In this document: piece after piece, positions 61,173 through 64,000 of the stretch
Layout: the number at the start of each line of letters is the position of its first letter
How positions within the stretch are numbered: the stretch's first letter is position 1
Assembly: GCF_002266285.1 (NCBI RefSeq)
Contig: NZ_NPMS01000012.1
Span: forward strand, 1 to 64,000
DNA from: Virgibacillus indicus
Lineage (GTDB): Bacteria; Bacillota; Bacilli; Bacillales; Amphibacillaceae
Direction of reading: 5' to 3'
Length of the DNA: 64,000 nt
The notes under the pieces: generated by a model
The model's input: the letters and a program-made list of their open reading frames with translations, nothing else
What the model was told of the DNA's origin: nothing
The model's database searches: none
Made by a program: the position numbers and the translations under genes

Positions 61173-61898
61173 ATGAAACGAACGAAGAAGTTCATGTTTT
61201 GGGGGACAGGTGTGCTTTTATTGGCATTCCTGATTCAATTTCCCGTTCAGGAATCACAGAAAACATGGGGAGGTTCCTGGTCGATGCCACTTTCCGGAAA
61301 GACAATCGTAATCGATCCAGGCCATGGAGGTCCCGATGGTGGAGCTGTTGGGAAAGACAATACTGAAGAAAAAGGAATTTCCCTGACAGTAGCTAAAAAA
61401 TTACAGAGCTACCTGCAGCAGTCCGGGGCACTGGTCTACCTTACAAGGGAAGAGGATAAAGATTTAGCCGCTGACGATACAACTGGTCTTTCCCGGAGAA
61501 AAGCGGAGGATATTCGAAACCGGATGGAGTTTATTCATGATAAAAATGCTGATTTTTTCATTACGGTTCATCTGAATGCACTTCCATCTACAAAGTGGAG
61601 CGGGGCGCAGACATTCTATTATCCAAAATTTGATGAAAGCAGATATCTGGCAAAAATGGTTCAGGCGGAGATCATTCGCAACCTGGAAAATACAACTCGA
61701 TCTCCATTGGCGATTAATGGTATGTATTTGCTGAAACATGCTGAAATTCCAGGAGCTTTGGTGGAAATCGGATTTTTATCCAATGAAACAGAGCGGGAAT
61801 TGCTGAAGCAGGAGGATTATCAGCAGAAAATGGCAGCAAGCATCTATGAAGGCATTCTCAGGTATGTAACGGAGGACATGGAAGAAACGGAGGACTAG
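61173..61898 (+). CDS. cwlD: N-acetylmuramoyl-L-alanine amidase CwlD
   Basis: Zinc amidase_3 enzyme, 241 residues, that cleaves the peptide side chain from muramic acid and, with PdaA, makes the muramic-delta-lactam of spore cortex needed for germination. N-terminal signal/anchor (about 8-22). Zinc and catalytic residues in IVIDPGHGGPDGG, NTEEKGIS, FFITVHLNA and LVEIGFLSN. Followed by salA, gerD and kbaA, as in Bacillus. Confidence 0.96.
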   Translation: MKRTKKFMFWGTGVLLLAFLIQFPVQESQKTWGGSWSMPLSGKTIVIDPGHGGPDGGAVGKDNTEEKGISLTVAKKLQSYLQQSGALVYLTREEDKDLAADDTTGLSRRKAEDIRNRMEFIHDKNADFFITVHLNALPSTKWSGAQTFYYPKFDESRYLAKMVQAEIIRNLENTTRSPLAINGMYLLKHAEIPGALVEIGFLSNETERELLKQEDYQQKMAASIYEGILRYVTEDMEETED

Positions 61899-62012
61899 TC
61901 TTATTAGAATCCCATGATTCATATCACTTAGAATTTGAGCGATTTGTGTTATACTAGCAATGGACGCGCTTTAATAGCGTAATTTATTTGCTGGAAAAGG
62001 ATGGTGGGATAG

Positions 62013-63071
62013 ATGTTATCAAAAGACGAAATTGTACAACTTCTAAATCCGGTTATGGATCCGTTTTTACATAAAACATTCGAAGAACTTGATGCGGTAA
62101 AGAGCATCACAATCAAGGAAGAGAAAAATCACGTCAGTGTTAAAGTAGGCATTGGTAAAACAAATACTGGTGAGCAAATGCAGCTGCAACAGGAGATTGT
62201 TGGTATTTTAAAGAAAAATGGTGCAACAACGGTTGGGTTGCGTTTTGAACAGCTTCCTGACGAAGTAATAAGAAAATATCAGCCAGCAGCTGAACAGGAG
62301 CAGGAAAAGACTTTATTGGGCGGAGGCTCCAACCCACATTTTGTCACAATTGCCAGTGGTAAGGGCGGCGTAGGGAAATCAACGGTTACAGTGAACCTGG
62401 CTATTTCACTTATGCGTCTTGGCAAGAAAGTTGGTATTATTGATGCCGATATTTACGGCTTCAGTGTTCCAGATATGATGGGTGTAGAAAACCGTCCGGC
62501 AGTTCGCGGAGAAAAAATTATCCCAGTCGAACGCTTTGGTGTAAAGGTAATTTCCATGGGCTTTTTTGTTGAAGACAATTCACCAATCATCTGGCGTGGG
62601 CCTATGCTTGGGAAAATGATTAACAGCTTCTTCTCAGAAGTAGAATGGGGAGACCTGGATTACCTATTGCTTGATCTGCCACCAGGAACTGGAGATATTG
62701 CGATGGACGTTCATGAACTTCTTCCTACATCAAAAGAAGTCATTGTTACGACACCACATCCAACTGCAGCATTTGTTGCTGCACGTGCTGGACAAATGGC
62801 AATAAAAACAAATCATGAAATTCTTGGCGTTGTTGAAAACATGGCCTATTTCGAAAGTAAAGCTACCGGAGAAAAAGAATATGTTTTCGGACAAGGTGGA
62901 GGCCAAAAGCTGGCAGAAGTACTAAAAACAAAAGTGCTTGGGTCATTGCCACTGCAACAGCCATATGAAGAAGAGGATGAATTTGCACCTTCCATTTATC
63001 AGGAAGATCATCCACTAGGTAAAGAATTCCATAAAATTGCCGCAAAAGTAATAGCGAAAATGGAAGAGTAA
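62013..63071 (+). CDS. salA: Mrp/NBP35-type ATPase SalA
   Basis: 352-residue P-loop ATPase. N-terminal DUF59 domain (1-85); deviant Walker A GKGGVGKST (116-124); LLLDLPPGTGD. The CxxC of iron-sulfur Mrp proteins is replaced (MAYFESKATGEKEYVFGQGGG), as in B. subtilis SalA, which acts as a regulator of scoC and exoprotease expression rather than as a cluster carrier. An extended -10 TGTTATACT (61947-61955) is its likely promoter. Hairpin terminator follows. Confidence 0.93.
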   Translation: MLSKDEIVQLLNPVMDPFLHKTFEELDAVKSITIKEEKNHVSVKVGIGKTNTGEQMQLQQEIVGILKKNGATTVGLRFEQLPDEVIRKYQPAAEQEQEKTLLGGGSNPHFVTIASGKGGVGKSTVTVNLAISLMRLGKKVGIIDADIYGFSVPDMMGVENRPAVRGEKIIPVERFGVKVISMGFFVEDNSPIIWRGPMLGKMINSFFSEVEWGDLDYLLLDLPPGTGDIAMDVHELLPTSKEVIVTTPHPTAAFVAARAGQMAIKTNHEILGVVENMAYFESKATGEKEYVFGQGGGQKLAEVLKTKVLGSLPLQQPYEEEDEFAPSIYQEDHPLGKEFHKIAAKVIAKMEE

Positions 63072-63080
63072 AATAGAATG

Positions 63081-63114
63081 CGGGATGTCCAAATAATGGG
63101 GACATCCCGTTTTT
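63081..63114. terminator. Terminator between salA and gerD
   Basis: CGGGATGTCC (63081-63090) / GGACATCCCG (63100-63109), then TTTTT. It serves salA on the plus strand; the minus-strand gerD ends 18 bases away and may use the same stem, though no T run is seen on that side. Confidence 0.9.
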
Positions 63115-63131
63115 GGATTAGCGCAGCAGGA

Positions 63132-63782
63132 TTAACTGCCACCACCGCCGCCTTCACCTTGCCCGCTTTCTCCTTGGTTTTCTCCGCTTTCAGGGCCGCC
63201 ACCCTGTGATCCGCCGCCCTTGCCACCTTCACCTTGCCCTTGCTTTTCAGCAGCTTTTAGAAGTATCTCTTGGATTTTGGCCTGGAATAATGGCGTTTCG
63301 AGTGTCTGCTGGATCGTTTCCTCCAGATGGGCACGAAATTGCTGTCCCTTCAATATCGTTAGGATTTGATCATTTATTTCAGGGTTTTGCAATATTTCAA
63401 GCATTTGTTTCTGATAATCGGCATCATTCATTAAATTTTTCATTAACTTTTTTTGTTCTTCTTCCATGGATTTTGCATAGCCTTCCACAAATTTGGGATC
63501 CTTAAATAAGGTACTCCACATTTGTGAGCCTTTTTCAGATACAAGTGTTTCGTTTATAGACTCTTTAACAACATCAGATTGGATTACAAGCTCCTGCTTC
63601 ATTTTTTCGTCCGCCATTATTTCCTGCAGCGCTTTTTTGCCATCCTCTGTTTGTAATATATCAACAACCATCTTTTTCGTTGTGTCATATTCACCATCTT
63701 TACCGGAGGATTCTCCTCCACCACATGCACTTATGAAGATGATGGATAAACATATAATTGTCATGAAAAATAATCGTTTCAT
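63132..63782 (-). CDS. gerD: Spore germination lipoprotein GerD
   Basis: 216-residue lipoprotein of the spore inner membrane that gathers germinant receptors into the germinosome. Signal peptide with lipobox ISAC (Cys20); alpha-helical core (about 35-175); low-complexity tail of Gly, Gln, Glu and Ser. GGAGG 12 bases before ATG. A sigma-G-type promoter lies upstream. Confidence 0.95.
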   Translation of the reverse strand: MKRLFFMTIICLSIIFISACGGGESSGKDGEYDTTKKMVVDILQTEDGKKALQEIMADEKMKQELVIQSDVVKESINETLVSEKGSQMWSTLFKDPKFVEGYAKSMEEEQKKLMKNLMNDADYQKQMLEILQNPEINDQILTILKGQQFRAHLEETIQQTLETPLFQAKIQEILLKAAEKQGQGEGGKGGGSQGGGPESGENQGESGQGEGGGGGS

Positions 63783-63808
63783 CAGGAAAACCTCCTCTCC
63801 TACATACT

Positions 63809-63839
63809 TAATATGAGTGACAATTTATAAAAATATTCA
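63809..63839 (-). promoter_or_regulatory. Sigma-G-type promoter of gerD
   Basis: On the minus strand TGAATA (complement of 63834-63839), 18-base spacer, CATATTA (complement of 63809-63815), close to the sigma-G consensus TGAATA-N17-18-CATACTA. gerD is a forespore sigma-G gene in B. subtilis. Confidence 0.75.
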
Positions 63840-63946
63840 CTTTCGTAAGGAAAATAATACGTCTTCATGGTAAAATACCAATGGAATGACCACATGAAAA
63901 ATTTAGCGATTTTTATTCGTTACATAGATAACAGGAGGAAATTGGA

Positions 63947-64000
63947 TTGAATAGTCGTAAATTGGTAAATTTCTTTTTTAAAACCCTATTTCTGGGAGGA
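63947..64000 (+). CDS. kbaA: Start of KinB signalling protein KbaA (partial)
   Basis: Eighteen codons to the window edge, starting TTG after AGGAGGAAATTGGA and reading MNSRKLVNFFFKTLFLGG, a basic start leading into a membrane helix. kbaA follows gerD divergently in Bacillus and is needed for KinB input to the sporulation phosphorelay. Identification rests mainly on position. Confidence 0.6.
   Translation, partial: MNSRKLVNFFFKTLFLGG

Overview
The window is about 64 kb of chromosome from a low-GC, endospore-forming member of the Firmicutes (Bacillaceae). The protein sequences and gene order place it near the halophilic Oceanobacillus/Virgibacillus/Lentibacillus group; that genus-level placement is an impression from sequence recall, not a search. 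Evidence for the lifestyle: the stress operon ctsR-mcsA-mcsB-clpC, the sporulation factor sigH, and the spore genes cwlD, gerD and the start of kbaA, all in the order known from Bacillus.

Layout. 1-130: 3' end of an rRNA operon (5S). 0.4-1.1 kb: an MgtC-family membrane protein. 1.3-5.9 kb: the CtsR regulon operon with its own operator. 5.9-6.5 kb: a non-coding stretch with a 52-bp tandem repeat. 6.5-15.7 kb: radA, the PIN/TRAM protein gene yacL, gltX, a T-box-controlled cysE-cysS-mrnC-rlmB-rae1 operon, and sigH. 15.7-20.4 kb: rpmG, secE, nusG, the L11/L1/L10/L12 genes and a methyltransferase. 20.8-28.2 kb: rpoB and rpoC. 28.4-33.2 kb: rplGB, rpsL, rpsG, fusA, tuf. 33.8-48.1 kb: the S10/spc/alpha superoperon (rpsJ to rplQ, with secY, adk, infA and rpoA). 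48.8-53.1 kb: the ECF transporter core, truA, rplM and rpsI. 53.3-61.0 kb: an accessory block (VWA lipoprotein, Eis-like acetyltransferase, Yip1-like protein plus HlyD-like adaptor, YihY/BrkB protein, DUF948/YtxH-type proteins). 61.2-64.0 kb: cwlD, salA, gerD and the first codons of kbaA.

The core genes make the transcription and translation machinery, coupled to secretion (secE, secY), heat-shock proteolysis (McsB arginine kinase and ClpC) and entry into sporulation (SigH, KbaA). Compared with Bacillus subtilis, disA, ispD, ispF and map are missing from their usual slots. Control signals can be read directly: a CtsR operator, a Cys T-box, L10 and L13 leader candidates, sigma-A promoters, two matching sigma-B-type promoters on DUF948 genes, a sigma-E-type promoter on cwlD and a sigma-G-type promoter on gerD.

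The least explained material is non-coding. It comprises a short motif (GTTGAGAG) repeated at an exact 21-bp period in inverted arrays at two loci, a 52-bp repeat family at two loci 54 kb apart, large structured elements downstream of rplQ and between rplJ and rplL, a nusG start codon separated from its ribosome binding site by a hairpin, and a possible leader peptide plus attenuator upstream of rpoB. No phage, insertion sequence, CRISPR array or tRNA gene was seen.
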